DNA from: Pseudomonadota bacterium
Lineage (GTDB): Bacteria > Pseudomonadota > Gammaproteobacteria > Acidiferrobacterales > Acidiferrobacteraceae
DNA length: 64,000 nucleotides
Direction of reading: 5' to 3'
Assembly (NCBI GenBank): GCA_021777535.1
Contig: JAJYDN010000009.1
Coordinates: 1-64,000, forward strand
Part shown: positions 63,478-64,000 of the stretch, one piece after another
How the letters are laid out: each line of letters begins with the position of its first letter
Numbering within the stretch: position 1 is the first letter of the stretch
Program-made: the position numbers and the translations under genes
Notes under the pieces: model-generated
Databases searched by the model: none
The model's input: only the letters and a program-made list of their open reading frames with translations
Told to the model about the DNA's origin: nothing

Positions 63478-64000
63478 AGCACCCGATAGCCTACATGACC
63501 GGCCATCTGCAGAATTTCACGGTCGGGCACGGATTCTGGAGTTTCCAGCTCGACACCATCGGGATCAGCTGGGCGCTCGGGATCCTGATCCTCGGGGCCG
63601 GCTGGGCCGTCGGACGCCACCTGGACGAGGATCGCCCGACCGGCCTGCAGAATGTCCTCGAGGCGGTCGTCGAGTTCGTCGACGACCAGATACAGGGGAT
63701 CTTCCCGGTCAAAGATCCGCTCATCGGGCCGCTTGCGCTCACGGTGTTCCTGTGGGTGCTGCTGATGAACATGATGGATGAGCTGCCGATCGATCTGTTG
63801 CCGACCGTCGCCGGCTGGTTCGGCGTCCACCACTTCCGTTCCACGCCGACGGCGGATCCGTATACGACGCTGGGCATGGCCTTGTGCGTCTTTATCCTCA
63901 CGCTCGTCTACAACGTGCGCAACAAGGGGCTTTTGGGCTATCTGAAGGGCTATCTCGTGCATCCGTTCGGGCCGTACCTGTTTCCCTTCAACGTCTTGAT
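63474..64000 (+). CDS. atpB: ATP synthase F0 subunit a (3' end outside window)
   Basis: The first 175 residues of the a subunit: YMTGHLQNFTVG, FWSFQLDTIGISWALGILILGAGWAVG (first membrane helix), EAVVEFVDDQIQGIF and IGPLALTVFLWVLLMNMMDELPIDLLP. The conserved arginine of proton transfer lies past the window end. GTG 63474 overlaps the atpI stop. Confidence 0.95.
   Translation, partial: MKHPIAYMTGHLQNFTVGHGFWSFQLDTIGISWALGILILGAGWAVGRHLDEDRPTGLQNVLEAVVEFVDDQIQGIFPVKDPLIGPLALTVFLWVLLMNMMDELPIDLLPTVAGWFGVHHFRSTPTADPYTTLGMALCVFILTLVYNVRNKGLLGYLKGYLVHPFGPYLFPFNVL

Overview
The window is high-GC chromosomal DNA from a Gram-negative bacterium. It carries Kdo and heptose transferases, a RND/TolC efflux set, AsmA, YidC/YidD and a gyrB-recF-dnaN-dnaA / rpmH-rnpA-yidD-yidC-mnmE ... 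mnmG-rsmG-parA-parB-atpI-atpB order. Together these point to a gammaproteobacterium and put the replication origin inside the window. The gene style (dense, GC-rich, many GTG/TTG starts, start/stop overlaps) would fit an Acidiferrobacter-like lineage, but that is an impression, not a proof.

Layout. 1-2453: end of rho, an O-methyltransferase, ilvE and a small zinc protein. 2458-18415: LPS inner-core region with five GT9 heptosyltransferase-type genes, a WaaG-like GT4, a GT2, waaA, a ChaB-like gene and a minus-strand trio (O-antigen-ligase-like membrane protein, GT4, AsnB). It is interrupted at 7.4-9.2 kb by a divergent DUF4143 ATPase / integrase-N-like pair and a 0.6 kb gene-free stretch. 18412-22963: isochorismatase-like, rhodanese, pcm, thiC with a folded leader, a DUF4337-like protein and a YkgJ-like protein. 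22914-29469: SRPBCC protein, then a minus-strand operon HAD nucleotidase - TolC lipoprotein - adaptor - RND pump. 29577-33351: HIT protein, glycerol kinase, a short GlpD and a glycerophosphodiesterase. 33521-39148: an unusual one-chain fusion of a Clp1-like polynucleotide kinase with RNase Z, an outer-membrane barrel, a cytochrome b561-type protein behind a strong leader hairpin, tRNA-Phe, and a B12-binding radical SAM protein with a CCAEP tail. 39158-44393: yggX-mutY-asmA, tRNA-Gly, thiS-thiG-trmB, rof. 44600-64000: the origin region.

How it works together. DnaA boxes cluster in the dnaA-dnaN gap (likely oriC). Two parS palindromes lie inside recF and would be bound by the ParB encoded 14-15 kb away. 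tRNA modification (mnmE, mnmG, trmB), rRNA methylation (rsmG) and RNA processing (rnpA, the kinase-RNase Z fusion) are well represented. The GT genes build the Kdo/heptose inner core.

A recurrent non-feature-type signal is a TANNNT hexamer exactly 6 nt before the ATG of several first-in-transcript genes that lack a Shine-Dalgarno sequence: the O-methyltransferase, the HIT protein, the CCAEP radical SAM protein, moxR, mnmG, and more weakly the DUF4143 ATPase; waaQ has an 8-nt version. This suggests widespread leaderless transcription.
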